Part shown: piece by piece, positions 51,923-60,765 of the stretch
How positions within the stretch are numbered: position 1 is the stretch's first letter
Layout of the letters: the number at the start of each line of letters is the position of its first letter
Source of the DNA: Parasphingopyxis algicola
GTDB taxonomy: Bacteria; Pseudomonadota; Alphaproteobacteria; Sphingomonadales; Sphingomonadaceae
Assembly: GCF_013378075.1 (NCBI RefSeq)
Contig: NZ_CP051131.1
Location: 3,422,501-3,486,500, forward strand
DNA length: 64,000 bases
Direction: 5' to 3'
Notes under the pieces: model-generated
What the model was told of the DNA's origin: nothing
What the model saw: the letters and a program-made list of their open reading frames with translations, nothing else
Database searches by the model: none
Made by a program: the position numbers and the translations under genes

Positions 51923-53101
51923 ATGTTGAGGATCGTCCTTGTCTGCCTGGCTTTTCTGGCCGGGTGCAGCGGATCGGAACAGGCCCAGCAGACCGCGCCG
52001 CAGGTCACCGTACAAACGCCGGAAATTCGCTCGATCGTCGACTGGGATGAATATACGGGCCAGTTCGAGGCCGTGGAATCGGTCGAAGTCCGCGCGCGCG
52101 TCTCGGGCTATCTGCAGCGCATCTATTTCCGCGAGGGTTCCATCGTCCGGCGCGGCGCGCTGCTCGTGCGGATCGATCCGCGGCCGTTCGAAGCGGCGCT
52201 CGCCGAAGCGCGCGCCGCGCTCGAAGGAGCGCTGACCCGGCGCGATCTCGCGGTTGCGGATTTGGGGCGGGCCGAGTTGCTGCTCAGCGAACAGGCGATC
52301 AGCCAGGAAGAATATGATGCGCGCGTCCAGGCGCGGCGCGAAACCCAGACGGGTGTTGCGGCGGCGCGCGCGGCCGTCCGCCAGGCGCAGCTCGAGCTCG
52401 GTTTCACGCAGGTCCGTGCGCCGGTCACGGGCCGGGTCGGCGCCCGCGAGATTACGGTGGGCAATCTGGTGTCGGGCGGCGGGCCGACCTCGACCCTGCT
52501 GACGACGATCTACTCGGTCGACCCGATCTACTTCACCTTCACGGCGAACGAAGCGGCCTATCTCAACTATTACCGCCAGAACAGGGAAGGATCGCGTCCC
52601 TCTTCGCGCGACGTCGCCAACCCGGTCCGGCTGCGGCTGCAGGACGAAGAGGCCTTCGTGCATGAGGGGCGGATGACATTTGTCGACAATCGCGTCGACC
52701 CCGATACCGGCACGGTGGAAGGCCGGGCGATCTTCGAGAATGACGACGGCCTGTTCATTCCGGGCATGTTCGGGCGGCTGCAATTGCTTGGATCGAGCGA
52801 ATATGAAGCGCTGCTCGTTCCGGACGCGGCGATCCTGTCCGACCAGTCGAACAAGATCGTCATGACCGTCAACGAGGAGAATATCGTCGAGCCCCGTCAG
52901 GTCGAACTGGGATCGCTGCAGGAGGGCAACATGCGGGTGATCCGCACCGGGCTGGAGCGGTCCGACAGGGTGGTCGTCGGCGGACTGATGCGCGCACGGC
53001 CGGGCAATCCCGTAACGCCGGTGGCAGCCGAAGAGCCGGCCGCCGGCGAAGCGGCCGGGCGGAGCCGGAACGCGTCCGACGATCCGGCCGACGCCTCGTG
53101 A
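51923..53101 (+). CDS. RND efflux periplasmic adaptor (MexA/AcrA family lipoprotein)
   Basis: 392 residues with a lipobox (LAFLAGCSG, short signal) and the membrane-fusion layout: lipoyl part VEVRARVSGYLQRIYFREGS, alpha hairpin (about 95-165), beta-barrel region VDPIYFTFTANEAAYL and the membrane-proximal end (DAAILSDQSNKIVMTV). Start ATG 51923 with AAGGGGAA upstream. The stop overlaps the permease GTG. First gene of a MexAB-OprM-like triad; no local regulator is visible. Confidence 0.94.
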   Translation: MLRIVLVCLAFLAGCSGSEQAQQTAPQVTVQTPEIRSIVDWDEYTGQFEAVESVEVRARVSGYLQRIYFREGSIVRRGALLVRIDPRPFEAALAEARAALEGALTRRDLAVADLGRAELLLSEQAISQEEYDARVQARRETQTGVAAARAAVRQAQLELGFTQVRAPVTGRVGAREITVGNLVSGGGPTSTLLTTIYSVDPIYFTFTANEAAYLNYYRQNREGSRPSSRDVANPVRLRLQDEEAFVHEGRMTFVDNRVDPDTGTVEGRAIFENDDGLFIPGMFGRLQLLGSSEYEALLVPDAAILSDQSNKIVMTVNEENIVEPRQVELGSLQEGNMRVIRTGLERSDRVVVGGLMRARPGNPVTPVAAEEPAAGEAAGRSRNASDDPADAS

Positions 53102-56100
53102 AATTCCCGCATTTTTTCATTGAACGCCCGATCTTTGCCGCCGTTCTGTCGATCCTGATCGTGCTCGTCGGCGCGATCAGCTATATCAATCTGCCGGTTG
53201 CCCAATATCCCGAAATCGCGCCGCCGACGATCACCATCAGCGCGACCTATCCCGGCGCCGGCGCCGAGGTCGTGGCCGACACGGTCGCGACGCCGATCGA
53301 GCAGGAGCTGAACGGCGTCGAGAACATGCTCTACATGTCGAGCCAGGCGACCGATGACGGCCGGCTGACGATCACCGCGACCTTCGCGCTCGGCACCGAT
53401 CTCGACGAGGCCCAGGTGCTCGTCCAGAACAGGGTCAGCATCGCCGAACCCCGTTTGCCCGAGGAAGTGCGCCGTCTTGGCGTTATCACGCAGAAAAGCT
53501 CCCCCGATCTTCTCACCGTCATCCATCTCTATTCGCCGGACAACAGCCGGGACCAGCTTTACATCTCCAACTATGCGCTGCTGCAGATCCGCGACACGCT
53601 GGCGCGGCTCGACGGCGTCGGATCGATCACCATCTTCGGCGCGCGCGAATATTCGATGCGGATCTGGCTGGATCCGGATCGCATGGCCGGGCTGCGGCTT
53701 ACCGCCAACGACGTGGTCGCCGCGCTCCGCGCCGAAAATGTCCAGGTCGCGTCGGGCATATTGGGGCAGCCCCCGGTCGTTACCGAGGCGGCGAACCAGA
53801 TCGCCGTACGCACCATGGGCCGGCTTCAGGAACCCGGCGATTTCGAAAATATCGTCGTCAAGACCGATCCCGACGGCAGTATCACCCGGGTCCGCGATAT
53901 CGCCCGGGTCGAGCTCGGTGCGCAGGATTATTCGACCAATGCCTATCTCGACGACAATCCCGCGGTGGCGATCGCGATCTTCCAGCGCCCGGGTTCGAAC
54001 GCGCTCGATACGGCCGCCGGCATCGAGCACACGATCGAGGAGCTGGGCGAGGATTTTCCGGAAGGGCTCGCCTACCAGATCATCTACAACCCGACCGAGT
54101 TCATCGCGGAGTCGGTGAACGAGGTCTATGTGACGATCTTCGAGGCCGTGATCCTCGTGACGATCGTCGTCTTCATATTCCTCCAGAGCTGGCGCGCGGC
54201 GATCATCCCGATCGTGGCGATCCCGGTTTCGCTGATCGGCACGTTCGCGGTGATGGGTGCGTTCGGTTTCTCGCTCAACAATCTGACGCTGTTCGGGCTG
54301 GTGCTGGCGATCGGCATCGTCGTCGACGATGCGATTGTCGTCGTGGAGAATGTCGAGCGCGAGTTGCGCGACGGCAAGAGCCCGAAAGAGGCGGCGCATA
54401 CGACGATGGACGAGGTGGGCGGCGCGCTGATCGCGATCGCGCTCGTCCTCTCGGCCGTCTTCATTCCCACCGCGTTCATCAGCGGCATTTCGGGGCAGTT
54501 CTACCAGCAGTTCGCGCTGACCATCGCGACGGCGACGATCATCTCGGCCTTCAATTCGCTCACGCTCTCGCCGGCGCTGGCGGCGATCCTCCTCGAACCG
54601 GAGCCCGAAACGCCGCCCGAACCGCGCAATCGGTTCGCGGCGCGGCTTAACCGGTTCTTCGCCTGGTTCAACCGCAGCTTCGACAGGGTCAGCGATCGCT
54701 ATGGCAGCATCACCGCCAAGCTGATCCGCATGACCGGCGCGGTGCTGATCGTCTATGTGCTGCTGATCGCCGCCACGGGTTGGCGGTTCACCGCCACGCC
54801 GACCGGCTTCATCCCCGAACAGGATCAGGGCTATCTGATCGTGGCGATCCAGTTGCCGCCCGGCAGCTCGCTGTCGCGCACCGATGCGGTGCTCCAGGAA
54901 GCGACGGACATCATCCTCGACACGCCGGGCTTCGCCAATACGGCAGGCTTTGCCGGTTTCAACGGCGCCACCTTCACCAACGCGCCGAATGCCGCGGCGA
55001 TCTTTTCGGTCATGGAGGAATTCAGCGAACGGGATGGCGCGCCGGTGCTGCTGAACGAGTTGAACCAGCGGCTCCAGGCCATAGACGAGGCGTTCATCAT
55101 CGTGATCGCGCCGCCGTCCGTGCGCGGCATCGGCAATGCCGGCGGATTTCGCATGATGGTGCAGGATCGCGCCGGGCGCGGCAGCGATGAGCTCAATGCG
55201 GCAACCCAGCAGATCGTGGCGGCCGCCAATGCCGATCCGCGTCTCGTCAACGTCTTCACCTCCTACGAGACGGCGACGCCGCAACTCTATCTCGATATCG
55301 ACCGGGTCAAGGCGCAGCAATTGGGCGTGCCGATATCCGACGTCTTCAGTACGCTGGAGGTCTTTCTCGGCTCGGCCTTCGTCAACGATTTCAATTATCT
55401 GGGGCGGACATACAGGGTCAGCGCACAGGCCGACGCGCCGTTCCGGATGGAGCGCAGCGATATCTCCCGCCTGCGCGCGCGCAATGCCTATACCGGAGAG
55501 ATGGTGCCGATCGGCAGCGTCGTAACGTTCCGCGATATCACCGGGCCATCGCGCCAGCCGCGCTACAATCTGTACGGCGCCGCGGAGATCGACGGAGCGG
55601 CGGCGCCGGGCGTCAGCTCGGGCGAGGCCATAGCCGCGATGGGAGAAATCGCCGAGAGCAGTTTGCCGGCCGGCTTCGATTTCGAATGGACGGGTCTTGC
55701 CTATCAGGAGGTCAATGCCGGATCGACCGCCGTGCTGGTCTTCGTGCTGGCGGTCGTCTTCGTCTTCCTCCTGCTCGCCGCGCAATATGAGAGCTGGCTG
55801 TTGCCGCTGGCGATCATCCTGATCGTGCCGATGTGCCTGCTCTCGGCGATCCTCGGCATCGCGCTGCGCGGGATGGACAACAATATCCTGACCCAGGTCG
55901 GGCTTGTCGTCCTTGTCGGGCTAGCGTCTAAAAACGCGATCCTGATCGTCGAATTCGCCCGCCAACGCGAACAGGCGGGGCTCGACCGGTTCGAGGCGGC
56001 GGTCGCGGCCGCGAAACTCCGGCTCCGCCCGATCCTGATGACGAGCTTCGCCTTCATTCTCGGCGTCGTGCCGCTGGTGATCGCGAGCGGCGCGGGTTTC

Positions 56101-56283
56101 GAGATGCGCCAGGCGCTGGGCACGGCCGTCTTTTTCGGGATGCTCGGCGTCACGATATTCGGGCTGTTCCTGACCCCGGCCTTTTACGTCATGTGCCGCA
56201 GCCTCGCCCGGCGCGACAAGACGGATTCGAAGACGACCGGCGAGGGTCCGACGGACGATATCGTGCCGGAGCCGGCGGAATGA
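53098..56283 (+). CDS. RND multidrug efflux permease (AcrB/MexB, HAE1 family)
   Basis: 1061 residues, the usual length, with 12 TM helices and two large periplasmic loops. The N-terminus FFIERPIFAAVLSILI is the HAE1 signature. The proton relay Asp pair is in GIVVDDAIVVVENVER, and the Lys partner is in VGLASKNAILIVEFA. Exports hydrophobic drugs and toxic compounds by proton antiport. GTG 53098 overlaps the adaptor stop and its own stop overlaps the outer-membrane gene. Large antisense frames here are shadows. Confidence 0.96.
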   Translation: MKFPHFFIERPIFAAVLSILIVLVGAISYINLPVAQYPEIAPPTITISATYPGAGAEVVADTVATPIEQELNGVENMLYMSSQATDDGRLTITATFALGTDLDEAQVLVQNRVSIAEPRLPEEVRRLGVITQKSSPDLLTVIHLYSPDNSRDQLYISNYALLQIRDTLARLDGVGSITIFGAREYSMRIWLDPDRMAGLRLTANDVVAALRAENVQVASGILGQPPVVTEAANQIAVRTMGRLQEPGDFENIVVKTDPDGSITRVRDIARVELGAQDYSTNAYLDDNPAVAIAIFQRPGSNALDTAAGIEHTIEELGEDFPEGLAYQIIYNPTEFIAESVNEVYVTIFEAVILVTIVVFIFLQSWRAAIIPIVAIPVSLIGTFAVMGAFGFSLNNLTLFGLVLAIGIVVDDAIVVVENVERELRDGKSPKEAAHTTMDEVGGALIAIALVLSAVFIPTAFISGISGQFYQQFALTIATATIISAFNSLTLSPALAAILLEPEPETPPEPRNRFAARLNRFFAWFNRSFDRVSDRYGSITAKLIRMTGAVLIVYVLLIAATGWRFTATPTGFIPEQDQGYLIVAIQLPPGSSLSRTDAVLQEATDIILDTPGFANTAGFAGFNGATFTNAPNAAAIFSVMEEFSERDGAPVLLNELNQRLQAIDEAFIIVIAPPSVRGIGNAGGFRMMVQDRAGRGSDELNAATQQIVAAANADPRLVNVFTSYETATPQLYLDIDRVKAQQLGVPISDVFSTLEVFLGSAFVNDFNYLGRTYRVSAQADAPFRMERSDISRLRARNAYTGEMVPIGSVVTFRDITGPSRQPRYNLYGAAEIDGAAAPGVSSGEAIAAMGEIAESSLPAGFDFEWTGLAYQEVNAGSTAVLVFVLAVVFVFLLLAAQYESWLLPLAIILIVPMCLLSAILGIALRGMDNNILTQVGLVVLVGLASKNAILIVEFARQREQAGLDRFEAAVAAAKLRLRPILMTSFAFILGVVPLVIASGAGFEMRQALGTAVFFGMLGVTIFGLFLTPAFYVMCRSLARRDKTDSKTTGEGPTDDIVPEPAE

Positions 56284-57722
56284 TGCGGTTCGCCGTCCCA
56301 CTCCTTGTGATCGGGTTGGCAACCGGTTGCGCCGTGGGCCCGGATTATGGCGGCCCGCCCGCCGTCGAAAGCGTCGGCACGACCGCTTTCGACCGCGCGG
56401 CCATGGCACCGGTTGCCACCGCCCAGCCGGTCGCCGAATGGTGGAGGCAGCTCGACGATCCGCTGCTCGACGACCTGATCGACCGCGCCTTCGACCATAA
56501 TCGCGATATCGCGGCCGCACGGGCCAATCTCCGCGCATCGAGGGCCGTTCTGCGCGGACGCGGCTGGGACTATTTCCCGACGGGCGGCGTCGATGGTTCA
56601 TATGCGCGCCAACGGTTCTCCGAGGAGGCGCAACAGGGCGGATTGCCGGCCGGCGTCGACATCCCCGATCGCGATTTTTACGATGTCGGTTTCGATGCGA
56701 TCTGGGAGATCGACATATTCGGCCGGATCGGGCGCGCCAACGAGGCCGCGCGCGCCGATGCCGAAGCGGTCGGCGCGACGCGCGACGACCTTCTCGTGTC
56801 CGTCGCCGCCGAAGTCGCCACCGCCTATGTCGACCTCCGGGGCGCGCAGCAGCGCCTTGCCGTCGCCGAACGCAACGCCTCCAACCAGGAAGACAGCTAC
56901 GCGCTGACGCAAATTCTGCTGCGCGGCGGGCGCGGCACGCGGCTCGATACCGAGCGGGCGCGCGCGCAGCTCGAAACCACGCGCGCATCCATTCCTCCGT
57001 TGCGCGCCCAGATCGATGCGCTGATCCATCGGCTGGGCGTACTCACCGGCAATGGCCCGACCGGCCTCAGGGACGCATTGATCGACCTGCGGCCCTTGCC
57101 CGAACTGCCGCGCATGGTGTCGATCGGCGATCCGTCCGGACTGTTCCGCCGCCGCCCCGATATCCGCCGGGCCGAACGCGAACTCGCCGCCGCGACGGCG
57201 CGCATCGGGGTTGCGGCGGCGGATTTCTTCCCGACCGTCAGCATCGTCGGGGATGCGGGCTTCCAGTCGACGGCCATCGGCAATCTTCTCCAGGGATCGG
57301 CATTGGCATTTACCTTCGGTCCGCAGCTGATCTGGAATCTGCTGGATTTCGGCCGGATCGACGCCGCCGTCGATGCCGAAGGCGCGCGCGCCGAAGCCGC
57401 TGCGGCGCGCTACGAACAGACGGTGCTGCTTGCCTTCGAGGAGACCGAAAACGCGCTGACCCGATACGGCAACGAACTGCAGCGGCGCGACAGGCTGGGC
57501 CAGGCGCAGCGATCGGCGCGCGAGGCGGCCCGGCTCGCCCGCCTGCGCTTCGACAACGGGGTCGACGACTTCCTGACCGTGCTCGATGCCGAGCGCGTGA
57601 CGCTGGAAAATGAGGACCGCCACGTCGTCAGCGAGATCGAGGTCGCCCGTCAGCTCATCGCGATCTACAAGGCGCTTGGAGGCGGTTGGCAGACTGTCGA
57701 GGAACAGGCGCGGCCGGACTGA
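56280..57722 (+). CDS. RND outer-membrane efflux lipoprotein (NodT/OprM family)
   Basis: 480 residues beginning MMRFAVPLLVIGLATGCAVGPDY, a lipobox (LATGC) and the OprM/NodT opening GPDYGGPP. Two OEP repeats follow (DVGFDAIWEIDIFGRIGRAN; FRRRPDIRRAERELAAATARIG). ATG 56280 overlaps the permease stop. Completes the tripartite pump. The N-terminus (MMRF...) is very like that of the repeat-bearing NodT gene at 48781, which helps to show what that one lost or gained. Confidence 0.94.
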   Translation: MMRFAVPLLVIGLATGCAVGPDYGGPPAVESVGTTAFDRAAMAPVATAQPVAEWWRQLDDPLLDDLIDRAFDHNRDIAAARANLRASRAVLRGRGWDYFPTGGVDGSYARQRFSEEAQQGGLPAGVDIPDRDFYDVGFDAIWEIDIFGRIGRANEAARADAEAVGATRDDLLVSVAAEVATAYVDLRGAQQRLAVAERNASNQEDSYALTQILLRGGRGTRLDTERARAQLETTRASIPPLRAQIDALIHRLGVLTGNGPTGLRDALIDLRPLPELPRMVSIGDPSGLFRRRPDIRRAERELAAATARIGVAAADFFPTVSIVGDAGFQSTAIGNLLQGSALAFTFGPQLIWNLLDFGRIDAAVDAEGARAEAAAARYEQTVLLAFEETENALTRYGNELQRRDRLGQAQRSAREAARLARLRFDNGVDDFLTVLDAERVTLENEDRHVVSEIEVARQLIAIYKALGGGWQTVEEQARPD

Positions 57723-57951
57723 TCGCGCGACCGGAGGCGGGACCTCGGCTCCGGGTAACGGGCCGATCGGAGCGGATGCCCGGCTTTTGCGCGCCCGGAA
57801 ACGTCTCCCGCGTTAACCGAATGGAAACCATGGCAGGTCAGGATGGCGGAAACGGCCGGTGGGTCCGGCCGCGCTATTGCCCGGGGGCTGCCATGGACAC
57901 GGAAAGACTGCCGCACGCAATTGGCCGGTCGCTCGGGGAAGGGGCCGGCCC

Positions 57952-58323
57952 ATGCTGATCACGAAACCGCCCGAATTTCCCGGCGAACTGCTGCGCACGG
58001 TCGACGTGCTGGCCGAGCCGTGCCTCATCGTCACCGGCGAGGGATCGCTGCTCTTCGCCAACGAGGCGGCCCGCGATCGCTGGGATCTCGATACCGGCTC
58101 CTCGCTGGCGGGGATCGATATCGACGATGCGCTGATGGGCCATATAGAACGCTCGGCGCGCGCCGATACATCCGTCTCCGCCCGCCTTTCGCTGGCGCCC
58201 GGCAATGCGGCGCAGGGCGATGTCCGGTGCCATGGCAACCTTATCCGGCTGGCCGCCGCGCCCGCGGACCGCTGGGTGCTGCTGCGCTTTGCAGAGCTTG
58301 CGGGCCAGCCTCCGGCCCACTGA
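57952..58323 (+). CDS. Small stand-alone PAS-like protein
   Basis: 123 residues, mostly a single PAS-like fold: VLAEPCLIVTGEGSLLFANE (first strands with the Asn-Glu-Ala hallmark), a helical middle and a closing strand WVLLRFAEL. No output domain follows; the frame ends in TGA and the next gene starts 84 bp later. It could be a degenerate remnant of a sensor kinase or a real single-domain sensor. In-frame upstream codons exist, but ATG 57952 begins the conserved part. Confidence 0.65.
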   Translation: MLITKPPEFPGELLRTVDVLAEPCLIVTGEGSLLFANEAARDRWDLDTGSSLAGIDIDDALMGHIERSARADTSVSARLSLAPGNAAQGDVRCHGNLIRLAAAPADRWVLLRFAELAGQPPAH

Positions 58324-58338
58324 CCGGATGAATGCGGC

Positions 58339-58376
58339 GATGAAGGCGGGGCCCGACCGCCCGCATCTTCATCTTT
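58339..58376 (+). terminator. Possible Rho-independent terminator after the PAS-like gene
   Basis: GATGAAG (58339-58345) pairs with CTTCATC (58367-58373), enclosing an inner GCGG/CCGC stem, and is followed by TTTAAATT. The T-run is short, so the call is tentative. Confidence 0.35.
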
Positions 58377-58407
58377 AAATTACCATTTTTCCCTAGATTT
58401 GCGCCGC

Positions 58408-59736
58408 ATGAACGCCCATCGCGACATCGAGCGCCCCGCCTCGGCGGCCGGCGCGGATCCGCGGCCGCCTTCGGCCGTGTCCAGCGGCGTGGGTTTCGTC
58501 GGCCTGACCGGCCTGTTCGCGGCGATTATCGTAGGCCGGATGACGGGCGCCAACGGTCCGATCGCCTCGATGCTCGCGGTCGTAGCCTGCGGTCTTCCGA
58601 TGATCCTCTGGACGATCTTCGTCGACAAGGCGTGGAAGAACGAGACGACGGGGCTCGACTGGAACCGCCCGCTGGCGCCGCATGACGAGACCCGCGATAT
58701 CAGCATCGCCAAGCTCGCAGGCCTCTGGGCCACCTGGGGCATCATCGCCGCGCTCTACTGTATCTGCCGCTGGTACTGGGACGGGCAATATCTGTTCGCG
58801 ATGCGGATGCTGGCCTGGTCCGCGCCGGTGCTCTTCGTCGTCTCTGTGCCCTATATTTTCTGGATCGACCGGCGGCTCGCCGAGCCCAGGGACGGCGCCT
58901 ATATGTTCGGCGCCTGGCTGATCGGCGAAGGCGTCGAGATCGACCGGGAAAAGCTGATCGAGCATTTCCGCAGCTGGGCCGTCAAAGGCTTTTTCACCGC
59001 CTTCATGATCTCGATCGTGCCGGGCAACTGGTTCGAGGTGCTGCGCTGGTCGGCCGACGAGATCGTCTCCGACCCGGTCGCGCTCAGCCGCTTCCTGATC
59101 GCGCTGCTGTTCCTCGTGGACGTCGCCTTCGCGACGGTCGGCTATATCCTGACGCTCCGCCCGCTCGACGCGCATATCCGCTCGGCCAATCCCCATACGC
59201 AGGGCTGGGTCGCCGCGCTGATCTGCTATCCGCCCTTCATCCTGATGAACCCGGGCGGGCCGCTCGACTATCACCAGAATGTCGGCGACTGGACCTACTG
59301 GCTGGACGGCTGGCCGGTCGCGCTGGCGATCATGGGCGCGATCCTCGTGGTGCTGACCGCGATCTACAGCTGGGCGACGGTCGCCTTCGGCCTGCGCTTC
59401 TCCAACCTCACCCATCGCGGCATCCTGACCCACGGGCCCTATCGCTGGACCCGCCATCCCGCCTATGTCGCGAAAAACGCCTTCTGGTGGCTGGCGACGA
59501 TGCCGTTCATCGCAACGAGCGGCAGTCCGGTCGACATGATCCGCAACACCGCGCTCCTCGCGCTGGTCAGCGGCGTCTATTACTGGCGCGCCAAGACCGA
59601 GGAAAAGCATCTGATGGCCGACCCGGCGTATCGGGAGTATTTCGACTGGATGGAGCGCAACGCGCCGGTGCCGCGCTTCTTCGCCTGGGTGACGGGGCGC
59701 AAGGGCAGGCCGGGCGAGATAGTCCCGGCGGAGTAG
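58408..59736 (+). CDS. ICMT-like membrane methyltransferase family protein
   Basis: 442 residues with about nine hydrophobic segments. The C-terminal part carries the isoprenylcysteine carboxyl methyltransferase/phospholipid methyltransferase signature: LTHGPYRWTRHPAYVAKN, then YYWRAKTEEKHLMADPAYREY. The N-terminal ~200 residues are extra membrane helices of unknown role. Bacterial members methylate small molecules, lipids or unknown targets; the substrate is not predictable. ATG 58408 is preferred to the TTG at 58399. No clear operon. Confidence 0.85.
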   Translation: MNAHRDIERPASAAGADPRPPSAVSSGVGFVGLTGLFAAIIVGRMTGANGPIASMLAVVACGLPMILWTIFVDKAWKNETTGLDWNRPLAPHDETRDISIAKLAGLWATWGIIAALYCICRWYWDGQYLFAMRMLAWSAPVLFVVSVPYIFWIDRRLAEPRDGAYMFGAWLIGEGVEIDREKLIEHFRSWAVKGFFTAFMISIVPGNWFEVLRWSADEIVSDPVALSRFLIALLFLVDVAFATVGYILTLRPLDAHIRSANPHTQGWVAALICYPPFILMNPGGPLDYHQNVGDWTYWLDGWPVALAIMGAILVVLTAIYSWATVAFGLRFSNLTHRGILTHGPYRWTRHPAYVAKNAFWWLATMPFIATSGSPVDMIRNTALLALVSGVYYWRAKTEEKHLMADPAYREYFDWMERNAPVPRFFAWVTGRKGRPGEIVPAE

Positions 59737-59754
59737 CCCTCGCGCCGGGCGAAG

Positions 59755-60417
59755 TCACATGTCGAACGTGGTGGAGACCAGCCATTTGTCGACATTGCGG
59801 GTCAGCGCCTGCTCTCCGACGATACTGAGCTCTTCCTTTCGGATCGCGTCGCGATAGGTGCGGTGGCCGAGCCAGACATCCGCCATCGTCTTTACCGTCG
59901 ATGAAAAATAGACATCGACATCCTGGCCGGGATCCTTCTGGCAAACATCGACCCGCTCATCATCGACGATCAGCCACCATCGGTTGAGCGTCTTGAGATC
60001 CGAAAAATCGAACTGGAGCACGGTCTGCGGACCGGGAAGCATGTCGCGCGCCACGCTGCGCTCGAGATAGAGCATCAGCAGCGATATGTCGTAATCCTCT
60101 TCGACCAGATTGTCCTTCGCCCAGCGCATGCCCCATTCGCCGAGCGACACGATGATCGGCTTCAATTCGTTGCAGGCCGGGGTCGGGAAATATTCATAGC
60201 CGCGGCGCCCTGAAATCTTGCGCCGGACGATCATCCCGTTTTCGGCCAGCTCCTTGAGCCGTTCGGTCAGGACGGCGGTCGAAATCGTGCCGAGGCCGCG
60301 CTGCAGCTCGCTGAAACGCGTACCGCCCATCAATATCTCGCGGACGACCAGCAGCGTCCAACGGTTACCGAGTATCTCGACCGCCTTGGCGATCGGACAG
60401 AATTGGCTGTATTTCAT
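59755..60417 (-). CDS. HxlR-family transcriptional regulator with C-terminal SCP2-like domain
   Basis: 220 residues. The winged helix is typical of HxlR/MarR-like proteins: MKYSQFCPIAKAVEILGNRW, ILMGGTRFSELQRGL, then STAVLTERLKELAENGMI. The C-terminal half (about 110-220) is a beta-rich SCP2-like domain (VLQFDFSDLKTLNRWWLIVD, VDVYFSSTVKTMADVWLG). HxlR proteins often sense reactive electrophiles and regulate the divergent gene, which here is an FAD oxidoreductase. ATG 60417 begins the conserved part; the upstream open frame is in the divergent promoter region. Confidence 0.9.
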   Translation of the reverse strand: MKYSQFCPIAKAVEILGNRWTLLVVREILMGGTRFSELQRGLGTISTAVLTERLKELAENGMIVRRKISGRRGYEYFPTPACNELKPIIVSLGEWGMRWAKDNLVEEDYDISLLMLYLERSVARDMLPGPQTVLQFDFSDLKTLNRWWLIVDDERVDVCQKDPGQDVDVYFSSTVKTMADVWLGHRTYRDAIRKEELSIVGEQALTRNVDKWLVSTTFDM

Positions 60418-60562
60418 GGCGTCCCTCACTTCGCCGAAACAGAACTGCGAAAAAAGAAGCGGGATAGTTCGGATTCCGAAGCGCTTTGCTTCGGGCCGCG
60501 AAGCATCCTTCGCCGATCGCACTCCCTATTGATCGATGCCGTCATCAGGAAGGACATCGACT

Positions 60563-60685
60563 ATGATCGACTTTACCACATTTTCGGCGCGCGAAGCATT
60601 GCCGCCCGCATTGTGCGGGCTCGAAGCGAATTCCGGCTTTGTTTCCAATGCCTACCGGATTTTCGCCCGGCGAACGGACCGCTGA
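60563..60685 (+). pseudogene. Truncated AhpD/carboxymuconolactone-decarboxylase-like remnant, 40 aa
   Basis: A short frame with AGGAAGGA upstream encodes 40 residues that resemble the N-terminus of CMD/AhpD proteins: FTTFSAREALPPALCGLEA, then GFVSNAYRIFARRTDR (compare the family GFVPNLYRVLA). It stops before the CxxC redox motif. Such proteins are often next to HxlR regulators or oxidases, so this looks like a gene cut by a deletion rather than a real microprotein. It lies in the 348-bp divergent gap, which also has a dyad at 60604-60620. Confidence 0.5.
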
Positions 60686-60765
60686 TGACGGACCGAACCG
60701 GCGCAACGACACACACGCTGCCGGCTCATCGGACAAGCCTCAAACATCCAGGGAAAGCACCAATC

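Noticed and set aside
52897-55785. 962-codon minus-strand open frame across the RND permease
   Set aside because: Shadow of the AcrB-like gene; low-complexity Asp/Arg composition and no plausible start.
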